Below, one piece after another: positions 16,029 to 23,170 of a stretch of 32,519 bases of DNA; position 1 is the first letter of the stretch; each line of letters begins with the position of its first letter. A program made the position numbers and the translations under genes. The notes below the pieces were generated by a model, which was given only the letters and a program-made list of their open reading frames with translations, was not told the origin of the DNA and did no database searches. This DNA comes from Clostridium thailandense. Lineage in GTDB: Bacteria > Bacillota > Clostridia > Clostridiales > Clostridiaceae. Where the stretch lies: the NCBI RefSeq assembly GCF_019207025.1, contig NZ_JAEEGC010000159.1, positions 1 through 32,519 of the forward strand, in the 5' to 3' direction.

Positions 16029-16460
16029 ATGAAAGATAGTAAGATAAATAAAATCAATTTTCCTCAATTAAAGAAATCTATAGCTGATTTTATGTATGAA
16101 GAAGAAGGGGATATAAGTAGAAACAAATTAATGTTTATAGGATCTTTAATAGTAATAGCTAGTTTTATTGCTTCAAATGATAGTGTGTTTGCTTCTCACA
16201 GATCCCATTCTTCTCACAGCTCTCACTCATCACACAGTTCACATAGTTCTTCAAGCTACGGTGGTGGTGGATCATCAAGCAGCGGGAATTATATAGAATC
16301 TGGATCATCAGGAAATAACTCAGGATCGTCAGGAAATAGTGTATCTAATACAACAGTGGATAACTCAAATTCAGTACAATCAACCCAAGCGCCAGCACCT
16401 AAACCAGAACCAGTTCCACAGGTTCCACAAATACCTGATGCTACAGATTTGCCAAAGTAG
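16029..16460 (+). CDS. hxsA: His-Xaa-Ser repeat protein HxsA
   Basis: A 143-residue substrate-like protein. Residues 1-35 are a charged leader with EEEGDISRNKL; 36-55 are hydrophobic (FIGSLIVIASFIAS) and end in DSVFA. The hallmark follows: SHRSHSSHSSHSSHSSHSS with six His at every third position (57-72), then a Tyr, four Gly and a Ser/Gly/Asn-rich region, and a Pro-rich tail (QAPAPKPEPVPQVPQIP). The H-R-S-H-S-S-H pattern is the defining mark of the HxsA family (TIGR03979), and hxsD, hxsC and hxsB follow here. The presumed role is that of the peptide modified by the two radical SAM enzymes and exported or anchored at the membrane. The modification is not known to me. Confidence 0.9.
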   Translation: MKDSKINKINFPQLKKSIADFMYEEEGDISRNKLMFIGSLIVIASFIASNDSVFASHRSHSSHSSHSSHSSHSSSSYGGGGSSSSGNYIESGSSGNNSGSSGNSVSNTTVDNSNSVQSTQAPAPKPEPVPQVPQIPDATDLPK

Positions 16461-16482
16461 GATGAGATATAAGGAGTAGAGC

Positions 16483-16944
16483 ATGAATAATATAACACAT
16501 GTAGTAGAAAAAGATAAAACGATATTTTATATCAATGATCAAATTTATTCTCTCACCGTAGTAATGAAGACAGCATATATGTTCATAGATAAACTATACA
16601 TCTATTTTGATTATGAAAAAGCTAATGTACTAAGGGTGGAATTTACAGCTAAGCAAAAACATGATAAAGATTATATGGAAAAAATGGTAGGAGAATTTTA
16701 TAATGAACTATTAAATCAAGCTCTTAGGTTAAAGATATTTGAAAAGACAAAAAACATAAGAGAATTAATTTTAGGGAGAGCTCTATATAATACATGCATA
16801 GAAACCGAAGAAACAGAAAATTTAAATGAAGAGCTGAATTGTTTTGATATGGACGAAAAAGATTTAGAATTACAATATACCGAGGAAGATATACTTAATA
16901 TTAGCGAACCTTGGCAGATAAAAGACACTGGTGAAAGATTGTAA
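16483..16944 (+). CDS. hxsD: His-Xaa-Ser system protein HxsD
   Basis: A 153-residue small acidic protein. Residues 10-75 form an alpha/beta segment (IFYINDQIYSLTVVMKTAY, then LRVEFTAKQ). It carries the HxsD signature region FYNELLNQALRLKIFE then KTKNIRELILGRALYNT, which corresponds to the family's LLNDYxLRE motif (TIGR03976). The C-terminal 45 residues are an acidic extension. HxsD is thought to be an accessory protein of the radical SAM pair, perhaps binding the HxsA leader; this is inference. AAGGAG precedes the ATG. It sits 22 bp after hxsA. Confidence 0.85.
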   Translation: MNNITHVVEKDKTIFYINDQIYSLTVVMKTAYMFIDKLYIYFDYEKANVLRVEFTAKQKHDKDYMEKMVGEFYNELLNQALRLKIFEKTKNIRELILGRALYNTCIETEETENLNEELNCFDMDEKDLELQYTEEDILNISEPWQIKDTGERL

Positions 16945-16963
16945 GGAAGTTAAGGAGAGAAAT

Positions 16964-17170
16964 GTGAATAGTTTAGAGTTAAACTTAAATATTTATCCGT
17001 TAAAATATATAGAGAAAGCTATAGAAGATTATATGAGTATAGTAAAAATTACATATAGTATAGAAGCTGATAAGATTTTATTGAGTTTTAATTGTAATGA
17101 AGACGATTTTAGATTAATAAGCAATGAGTTTGGTAATTACCTCATAGGATTAATTGGAAAATATGTATAG
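16964..17170 (+). CDS. short second HxsD-like protein
   Basis: A 68-residue protein that begins NSLELNLNIYPLKYIEKAI and ends NEFGNYLIGLIGKYV. Its order of strands and helices, and residues such as (L/F)-x-(L/I)-N-x-x-(I)-Y-x-L near the start and I-x-x-(D/E)-F-x-(N)-(Y/E)-L late, line up with the first half of the preceding HxsD, but it lacks the LLNxxLR/IRELIL part. It looks like a truncated or specialised paralogue. The open frame extends back to a GTG at 16931 that overlaps hxsD, but AAGGAGA at 16952-16958 is six bases before the GTG at 16964, which is the better start. Co-transcribed with its neighbours. Confidence 0.65.
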   Translation: MNSLELNLNIYPLKYIEKAIEDYMSIVKITYSIEADKILLSFNCNEDDFRLISNEFGNYLIGLIGKYV

Positions 17171-17187
17171 GAGCAGTAGGTGGAAAA

Positions 17188-18231
17188 ATGATTAATAACT
17201 ATATATACGGAATTTTAATCGCTATTATATTAGGTGCAGGCTGCATGGCCACCTATACAGATATTAAAGAAGGAAAGATATATAATAAACATTTACTGAT
17301 ATTTTTTCTAATGGCAATAGTATTACAAGTAATATATTTAAGCAGTAAAAATCAAGATGTAGTAAAAGGGTATTTAATAAACTTAGCTGCATCTATAATT
17401 TTCTCTTTATCCATATATTGTTTTAAGATATGGGCTGCTGGAGATGCAAAACTTCTTATTTTAATTATGAGTTTAATGCCATTAGAAGTTTATAAGATCA
17501 ATAACATGAATGTATTCCCAGGCTTTTCTATTATAATGTATATATTTTTATGTGGATTTATCTATGTTGCTTTGGAAAGTATGTTTTTATATGTAAAAGA
17601 TAAATTTATAAAAAGAGAAATAAGCAGTATGTACTGTATAGACATAAAGTTACTCAAGAACTTAGCACCCAAGCTTATATTTGCGTGGGTAATTTCTATT
17701 AATGTTAATTTTGTATTATCCAAGTATTTTAAAGTATTTTATTTTTATAATTTAAGTTTATGCATGCTTTTTAATGCACTTTTAATTGTTTATTTAGCTA
17801 GATATATAGGAAACAAGATAATATTTTCTTTTGTTTTAGTTTTAGGAGGCTCGATATATATATATAATTTTATCAATTCGTCTATTACAAATGTAAATGT
17901 TAATTTAAAGGTAATGGCTTTAGTTATAATTTTAATTTTTCTTAGAACGCTATGCGGAAAATATAATTATAAGAAAATTACTATAGAAAATTTAAAAACA
18001 GGAATGATACTTTCGGCAGGAACTGTTTTAAGTTTTAACGGCTCAAGAGTTAAAGGACTTCCTGTAGATGCATCAGAAAGTATGAATTCAAGGATAAATG
18101 AAGAGCAAATTAATAGTATTAGAAGATGGCATAAGAGCAGTAGAGGTTTTGATGAAGTAGTGATAGTCAGACAAATACATTTTGCACCTTTTATACTATT
18201 AGGGACAATAATTGGTCTAATAATAAACTAG
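17188..18231 (+). CDS. A24 prepilin-peptidase-like membrane protease with C-terminal domain
   Basis: A 347-residue polytopic membrane protein. The two aspartates of the A24 (TadV/FlaK/PilD) aspartyl protease family are visible: D25 in TYTDIKEGKIYN at the cytoplasmic end of the first helix, and D86 in WAAGDAKLL, where the usual GxGD is AAGD. About seven to eight hydrophobic segments follow. From about residue 265 there is a soluble domain (TIENLKTGMILSAGTVL; SMNSRINEEQINSIRRW) and then one last transmembrane helix, a layout like the longer archaeal preflagellin-type peptidases. No pilin or secretion genes are near; the only secreted-type substrate in the operon is HxsA, whose leader has a charged EEEG-D-I-S-R motif just before its hydrophobic helix, as type IV prepilins do. 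Cleavage of HxsA is therefore a reasonable guess. Confidence 0.78.
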   Translation: MINNYIYGILIAIILGAGCMATYTDIKEGKIYNKHLLIFFLMAIVLQVIYLSSKNQDVVKGYLINLAASIIFSLSIYCFKIWAAGDAKLLILIMSLMPLEVYKINNMNVFPGFSIIMYIFLCGFIYVALESMFLYVKDKFIKREISSMYCIDIKLLKNLAPKLIFAWVISINVNFVLSKYFKVFYFYNLSLCMLFNALLIVYLARYIGNKIIFSFVLVLGGSIYIYNFINSSITNVNVNLKVMALVIILIFLRTLCGKYNYKKITIENLKTGMILSAGTVLSFNGSRVKGLPVDASESMNSRINEEQINSIRRWHKSSRGFDEVVIVRQIHFAPFILLGTIIGLIIN

Positions 18232-18245
18232 TTAGGAGACTTTGC

Positions 18246-19430
18246 ATGATAAAAGATTCTAAATATAGACCTCTGTTTTTGAAGGGGAAAGAGGGCAGAG
18301 GTAATTATTCAGTGGTGGTAGTATGTAGGAACGATGAAGAAACAATAAGTATGAATAAGATCAAGATAGTATTAAAAGGATGTAATAATTTTTTAAAGGG
18401 CTATAAATTTTATCTTTTTCAAGAAGAAAATTTAAAAGAAGAAATTGTAAATCATCTTAAACTAAAAGGTATTTCCTATATATGTGGAGTTCATGATCTT
18501 GATACATTAAGAGATAAAGATGTTATAGAAATAAATCCTGTTACTTGTAATATAAGAGTTTTATATCGTTCTAATTCTAATGATAATTTTTTAATGCTTA
18601 CTAATAAGTGCAATAATAATTGTATAATGTGTCCTGATTCATTAAGTGTAAGAACAGAAAATAATAATATTCCTTTACATATTATAAAAAGGCATATAAA
18701 ACTTATAGATAAAAGCACTACTTTTTTATGTATAACAGGAGGGGAGCCTACGCTACTTAGAGATGATTTTATAGAAATAATAAAATACTGTAAGGAGAAA
18801 CTTCCAAATACTAAATATCTTTTATTAACTAATGGAAGGATTTTTTATTATAAAAACTTTACAGAAACTTTCATTAAAAATAGACCCAAAGATATGGTAA
18901 TAGCTATCCCCATACATGCTCATGAACCCAAACTTCATGATTATATAAGTTCTATAGAAGGCAGTTTTGTACAAACGTTTTATGGAGTAAAAAACTTACT
19001 GGATAAAGGGGAAAAAATTGAAATAAGAATTGTTGTAAATAAGCTGAATTATAACATGCTCAAAAATATTGCCTTTATGATCAATAAATATTTTGCAAAA
19101 GTTTTTAGAGTAAGTTTCATGGCTATGGAAATGCTGGGAAACGCAGTAGTAAATAATAAAGAAATCTGGATAAGCTTTAAGGATGTTCAAACAGAACTTA
19201 AACAAGCTGTGCTGCTGCTGTTGAAAAGTGGAATTGAAGTAAAAATATATAACTTTCCTTTATGTAGTTTAGATAAAAGCTTATGGTCTTTAAATGTAAG
19301 AAGTATTTCAGATTACAAAGTCAGATATAAAGATAAGTGTAAAGACTGTTCTGTAATTGAAAAGTGTGGGGGATTTTTTAACTCTACGATAAATATGGAA
19401 GATATTAAGGTTCATCCTGTCAAGGGCTAA
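18246..19430 (+). CDS. hxsC: His-Xaa-Ser system radical SAM protein HxsC
   Basis: A 394-residue radical SAM protein. Residues 1-110 are a variable N-terminal domain. The [4Fe-4S]-SAM motif is LTNKCNNNCIMCPDS (C122, C126, C129), followed by TGGEPTLL. The C-terminal end has a small cysteine cluster (DKCKDCSVIEKCGGFF) that could ligate an auxiliary cluster, shorter than a full SPASM domain. Length, position next to hxsB and the HxsA/HxsD context fit the HxsC family (TIGR03977). A reasonable role is joint modification of HxsA with HxsB. TAGGAGA precedes the ATG by about six bases; the gap to the protease gene is 14 bp. Confidence 0.87.
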   Translation: MIKDSKYRPLFLKGKEGRGNYSVVVVCRNDEETISMNKIKIVLKGCNNFLKGYKFYLFQEENLKEEIVNHLKLKGISYICGVHDLDTLRDKDVIEINPVTCNIRVLYRSNSNDNFLMLTNKCNNNCIMCPDSLSVRTENNNIPLHIIKRHIKLIDKSTTFLCITGGEPTLLRDDFIEIIKYCKEKLPNTKYLLLTNGRIFYYKNFTETFIKNRPKDMVIAIPIHAHEPKLHDYISSIEGSFVQTFYGVKNLLDKGEKIEIRIVVNKLNYNMLKNIAFMINKYFAKVFRVSFMAMEMLGNAVVNNKEIWISFKDVQTELKQAVLLLLKSGIEVKIYNFPLCSLDKSLWSLNVRSISDYKVRYKDKCKDCSVIEKCGGFFNSTINMEDIKVHPVKG

Positions 19431-19453
19431 GGATGATTATTAAGAGGTGAAAA

Positions 19454-20833
19454 ATGAATAGTAATTTAAACTATTTTAACTTTAAAAAGTTTAAAGACAA
19501 ATATCTGTTAACTAATGATCTGGGAAATTTTATATTTTTATCAGAAGATGAATTCCCAAAGGTCTATATGGAGAATTATGAAGAAGGCGATGAGCTATAC
19601 AAAAAGCTGGCTAAGGAATATTTTATAGTTGATGGAAATAAAGATTCCTTTGTAGATAATGCTTCAGAGCTTTTAAAGAGACATAAAACGTGTTTATTTG
19701 ATGGAACTCAACTGCACATTTTTGTACTTACAACAAATTGTAATCAAAGCTGTGTTTATTGCCAAGCTACTGCTAGTTTAGGGAATAATTTAAACAAAAT
19801 GATGAATAAAGAAACGGCTAAAAGAGCCGTAGATATAGCTATGCAGTCATCATCTCAAAGTTTATCTTTTGAATTTCAAGGTGGAGAACCCTTACTGAAC
19901 TTTGAAACAATAAGATATATTTTAGAATATTCTTTAGAGAAAAATAAGAAAATAAATAAGGAAATAGGCTTTAATTTAGTAAGTAACTTAATTTTAATGA
20001 ATGATGATATGATAGAATTTTTTATAGATAATAATGTCAATATAGCCACTTCTATAGATGGTGATGAATATGTGCATGATAAAAACAGACCATATGGAAC
20101 CACAAGCTCCTTTAAAATTGTAAAAGAAAAAATAGATAAGATTAATAAGCTCTATAAAGAAAGAGGAAAAGATTTAAAGGTACAAGCTATACAGACGACT
20201 ACTAGATTTAGTTTAAACAGATGGAAAGAAATAATAGATACATATGTTCAATTAGGTATGGATACTCTGTTTATAAGACCACTTACGCCGTTAGGTAATT
20301 CAAAAGATAGATGGAATGAAATTGGATATACTCCAGAAGAATTTTTAGACTTCTATAAAAAGTGCTGTAATTATATTAAAGAATTAAATAGCAAGGGTGA
20401 AGCTATAAAGGAAGGACATTATACAATATTTTTATCTAAGATATTAAAGACAGAATATATAAATTATATGGAACTTAGATCACCTTGCGGAGGAACTATA
20501 GGACAAATGGCTTATAACTATGATGGAAATATATTTACCTGTGATGAAGGTAGAATGCTTGCGGAAAGGGGAGACGACAGCTTTAAACTAGGTAATGTAT
20601 ACAAGGATGATTTTAGTTTGTTAGTTAATAGTAGAACATGCAATGCCTTGTGTATAGCTTCCTGTCTAGAGGCTCTTCCGGGGTGTTGCGATTGTGTGTA
20701 CAGTCCATACTGTGGTGTTTGTCCTGTTTATAATTATGATAAGACAGGTTCTTTATTTGATCAGATGCCAGGTAATTATAAATGCAGGATTTATAAAGGA
20801 ATGCTGGATATAATTTTTGAGGATTTATTATAG
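19454..20833 (+). CDS. hxsB: His-Xaa-Ser system radical SAM maturase HxsB
   Basis: A 459-residue radical SAM/SPASM maturase. The N-terminus (KYLLTNDLGNFIFLSEDEF) is the usual lead-in of HxsB-type enzymes and may recognise the peptide. The core motif is TTNCNQSCVYCQATA (C96, C100, C103) with FQGGEPLLNF. The C-terminal SPASM region is rich in Cys: SPCGGTIGQMAYNYDG, FTCDEGR, then CNALCIASC, CCDCVYSPYCGVCP and YKCRIY, enough for two auxiliary [4Fe-4S] clusters. This fits TIGR03978. It is the last gene of the operon; no strong terminator follows directly, and the DNA beyond is degraded. It resembles peptide-modifying enzymes that form C-C, C-S or C-O bonds; the product here is unknown. Confidence 0.9.
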   Translation: MNSNLNYFNFKKFKDKYLLTNDLGNFIFLSEDEFPKVYMENYEEGDELYKKLAKEYFIVDGNKDSFVDNASELLKRHKTCLFDGTQLHIFVLTTNCNQSCVYCQATASLGNNLNKMMNKETAKRAVDIAMQSSSQSLSFEFQGGEPLLNFETIRYILEYSLEKNKKINKEIGFNLVSNLILMNDDMIEFFIDNNVNIATSIDGDEYVHDKNRPYGTTSSFKIVKEKIDKINKLYKERGKDLKVQAIQTTTRFSLNRWKEIIDTYVQLGMDTLFIRPLTPLGNSKDRWNEIGYTPEEFLDFYKKCCNYIKELNSKGEAIKEGHYTIFLSKILKTEYINYMELRSPCGGTIGQMAYNYDGNIFTCDEGRMLAERGDDSFKLGNVYKDDFSLLVNSRTCNALCIASCLEALPGCCDCVYSPYCGVCPVYNYDKTGSLFDQMPGNYKCRIYKGMLDIIFEDLL

Positions 20834-20886
20834 ATAGAAAAGCAGGTCATGAATTTTTGATAACTCGTCGTGGCTTGTTTTGGAGT

Positions 20887-20949
20887 ATGTTTTAAGAAAA
20901 TCACTAGAGGAGCTTAAAGAGTTAAAGGCACTAATAGCTATTCTTTATA
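20887..20949 (+). repeat. fragment of the radical SAM gene at 11327-12196
   Basis: This stretch matches 11643-11708 inside the radical SAM gene with two base changes and one 3-base gap (core tcactagaggagcttaaaga identical). It is followed at 20950-20966 by a piece resembling the DNA upstream of that gene (aaaggtaaacttccttata at 11199). The intact copy is about 9 kb away, so this is a scrambled relic of a duplication. The perfect palindrome GTTTTTTAAAAAAC lies at 20968-20981. Confidence 0.7.
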
Positions 20950-21035
20950 AAAGTAAACTTCTTTATAGTTTTTTAAAAAACATACTTCCTACATTTCTTC
21001 AAGCTGTATATATTAAGTGAATAGAGATGATAAAT

Positions 21036-21260
21036 ATGGCTGCAACAGCAACAAAACTGCAGACTACATTAGTTATCAAGTATAAGGATGGTGTAGATGC
21101 AAAGTGGAAATAAAAAATAAAATCTCAGAATTTCAAAAAGGTGAAAACTACGGCAATAGAGAAGGAACTTTATGATGTACCTATTGAGATTGGCAAGCTT
21201 CTTGGAAAAACTTTAGATGAAGTGATAAGAGAAGATCAAAGTGGAATAATGAATGCATAG
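21036..21260 (+). pseudogene. DUF1659-type small protein gene with an in-frame stop
   Basis: From the ATG at 21036 the frame reads MAATATKLQTTLVIKYKDG then VDAKWK, then TAA at 21111-21113, and continues in the same frame as KIKSQNFKKVKTTAIEKELY, DVPIEIGKLLGKTLDEVI and REDQSGIMNA to 21260. The total of 74 codons is the usual length of the DUF1659 family, small proteins of unknown role often paired with DUF2922. A single nonsense change has broken an otherwise well-preserved gene, so the loss looks recent. Confidence 0.7.
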
Positions 21261-21371
21261 GGGGTAGAGTATTTGAAATATAACAGTAGGGAGAAATAAA
21301 ACTGTGACAGAAGATGAAGACGAGTATAAGCGAAGTCTGAGTTTAGTGAGAAAACCCTAGAATATGAAAAT

Positions 21372-22289
21372 TCACAGGATTTTCTCATTATATGCATTTT
21401 GTGTATTACTTTCTTTTGTACTAGGAATATTTATTAAGAATATTGCGAATACGATAAGTGCTATTCCAATTATTTGTTTAATATTCATACTTTCGCCCAA
21501 AAATATGAAGCTAAGAATTACACCTTCCAAGGGTTCAAAAGTACTTATAATAGAAGCCTTAGAAGCTCCAATCATACGGATACCCTTTGATAATGAAATA
21601 ATTGCAATTGCTGTAGAAATAATTGCAATAAAAACAATCGCAATCCATGCATTAGAAGGCATGTCTACATGTATTTCGCCTTTTATACCACAATAAATAA
21701 AGAATGATATTGAGCTAAATAGATTTGTATAAGCAGCTGTTACCACGGAATCAACTCTATTTATCTTAATTGTACCTAATAAAAGAATATAGGTCCCATT
21801 AAATATTGCAGCTAGTAAGGATAATGATATTCCAAGAATGCTAAATCCAGAAGAATTTATAGAAACTGTTAAAACCAATCCTACAAAAGCTATTATCATA
21901 GCCATAGATTGATTTTTACTGATTTTTTCTTTGAATACGAAAAACGAAAAAATATTTACCATAAAGGGATAAGAATAGAAAATCATAACATGTAATGATA
22001 CCGGGATAAATTTAATAGCGTTAAAATAGAAGATTGTAGTTAAAAAATAAATAAATGCTCCTATTAATAACATAATAATCATTTGATCTTTTTCAAGTTT
22101 ATAATTGATTTTTTTTCTATTTATAAATATATATCCCCAAAGAAATAAAGAAGCTATTAGAAATCGTAAAGCTAACATAAAATTTGGTGTTATTTCGTAT
22201 TGATAAATAAACTTTGCAATAGGAGCAACAGCTCCAAAACTGGCTGCTGCAAGTAAGGTTAAAAGTATACCTTTTATTTCTGTATTCAT
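21372..22289 (-). CDS. EamA/DMT-family membrane transporter
   Basis: A 305-residue protein with about ten transmembrane helices in two EamA repeats, a drug/metabolite exporter-type permease. The first repeat starts GILLTLLAAASFGAVAPIAK; the second repeat carries the conserved ISTFEPLEGVILSFIFLGE. The substrate (amino acid, metabolite or drug) cannot be told. GGGAGTG precedes the ATG at 22289. The LysR remnant at 22445 lies divergently upstream, the usual arrangement of a LysR regulator with the transporter it controls; that regulator is now lost, so the gene may be unregulated. The upstream AT-rich gap holds the dyad TATAATAT-aa-ATATTATA near 22373. Confidence 0.88.
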   Translation of the reverse strand: MNTEIKGILLTLLAAASFGAVAPIAKFIYQYEITPNFMLALRFLIASLFLWGYIFINRKKINYKLEKDQMIIMLLIGAFIYFLTTIFYFNAIKFIPVSLHVMIFYSYPFMVNIFSFFVFKEKISKNQSMAMIIAFVGLVLTVSINSSGFSILGISLSLLAAIFNGTYILLLGTIKINRVDSVVTAAYTNLFSSISFFIYCGIKGEIHVDMPSNAWIAIVFIAIISTAIAIISLSKGIRMIGASKASIISTFEPLEGVILSFIFLGESMNIKQIIGIALIVFAIFLINIPSTKESNTQNAYNEKIL

Positions 22290-22444
22290 TTTACACTCCC
22301 ACTTTTAAAAAGTATTTATTAATTTATCAATATAAACATAATATTATTGATAAAATGATTGTTAATTAATTATAATATAAATATTATATCAAAACAAGGT
22401 AAGATTAAAGAGTTGCTTTTAAATAAGATGAAATTGTATTAGTA

Positions 22445-22723
22445 GTGCTCAACAGTCATAGATTTACAGGAAGATCAGCAATTTGTCTTAAAGAGGTTGC
22501 GGAAGATCCTTTTATTACATTAGTGAGTAATTACAGTTTCAGAAGTATAACAGATTCTATATGTCATTCAGCAGGTTTTTCGCCCAAAATAGCTTTTGAG
22601 GTTGACGGAAGCCTTATGGAAGAAATGTTAGAGCTTGAAAGAGGTATTGATCTTCTACCTTTATATATGATAAAGCGTCCACATCTTGGTACGAGAAATC
22701 TTTCAATGCTAAAAATTGATTGA
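22445..22723 (+). pseudogene. LysR-family regulator remnant (substrate-binding part only)
   Basis: The readable part, NRSAICLKEVAEDPFI in general pattern (here GRSAICLKEVAEDPFITLV), then SITDSICHSAGFSPKIAFE and ELERGIDLLPLYMIKRP, is the C-terminal portion of a LysR substrate-binding domain. The N-terminal winged helix, about 150 residues, is missing and the last strands are lost after LSMLKID. No ribosome site precedes it. It cannot bind DNA and is a dead gene next to a divergent EamA transporter. Confidence 0.7.
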
Positions 22724-22847
22724 GGAACTGTCAGGATGTGTTATATTTATACTAGCATAGGATTAAATTAATCAATGAAAATGCAGAATTAAAAAGGAAT
22801 AGAACAGGCAAAATTGCAAGCTGAAAACTTGAAAAGTGTCAGTTTTG

Positions 22848-22973
22848 ATGAGTGTTTTTGCAGCCCTCAAAAAAGAGTACGCAAAACCTGCGAAATCATC
22901 TATAAAGGATTTGTTTTCATTAGTTGAATTGATTGAGAAGAAAGGAGGTAAAAGTTGTGGTAAAGAACTTTAA
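22848..22973 (+). other. degraded small ORF
   Basis: An open frame MSVFAALKKEYAKPAKSS, then IKDLFSLVELIEKKGGKS, of 41 codons. Upstream in other frames lies a coiled-coil-like piece (IEQAKLQAENLKSVSFDE), so this is probably the tail of a longer frameshifted gene. The GGAGG inside its end precedes a short GTG frame that also stops at once. It reads like phage or mobile-element debris, but no family is recognised. Confidence 0.35.
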
Positions 22974-23004
22974 TGATTATGAAATTTAAATTTCATATAA
23001 AATG

Positions 23005-23033
23005 TTTACAAACATAATAAATAGTATTATAAT
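23005..23033 (+). promoter_or_regulatory. promoter of the IclR-aldolase-transporter operon
   Basis: TTTACA at 23005-23010 and TATAAT at 23028-23033 with a 17-bp spacer, a near-consensus sigma-A promoter. The two palindromic sites downstream (23069-23082 and 23143-23156) would let a repressor block it. Confidence 0.75.
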
Positions 23034-23068
23034 AATTTTTGTAATCAAAGTCGTACATACGAATATGG

Positions 23069-23156
23069 TTCGCATATGCAAACCAAAGATGTATTTATGA
23101 TTTAGATTACAAATATTTTTATAAATAAAATTGCGAACTCATTTCACATATGCGAA
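23069..23156. promoter_or_regulatory. two palindromic operators of the IclR regulator
   Basis: TTCGCATATGCAAA (23069-23082) and TTCACATATGCGAA (23143-23156) are two versions of the palindrome TTCGCATATGCGAA, each with one changed position relative to that symmetric form. They are 74 bp apart (about seven turns), downstream of the promoter; the second touches the ribosome site of the IclR gene. An extra half-site GCGAACT lies at 23133. IclR proteins bind such dyads, so autoregulation is likely. Confidence 0.7.
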
Positions 23157-23170
23157 CTGGAGGGAGTTAA

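Noticed and set aside
15744..16067. Minus-strand ORFs inside the MORN and HxsA genes
   Set aside because: They are shadows of the repetitive plus-strand coding sequence, without ribosome sites.
21364..21696. Plus-strand ORF of 110 codons inside the EamA gene
   Set aside because: It runs antisense to a well-conserved transporter and has no ribosome site.
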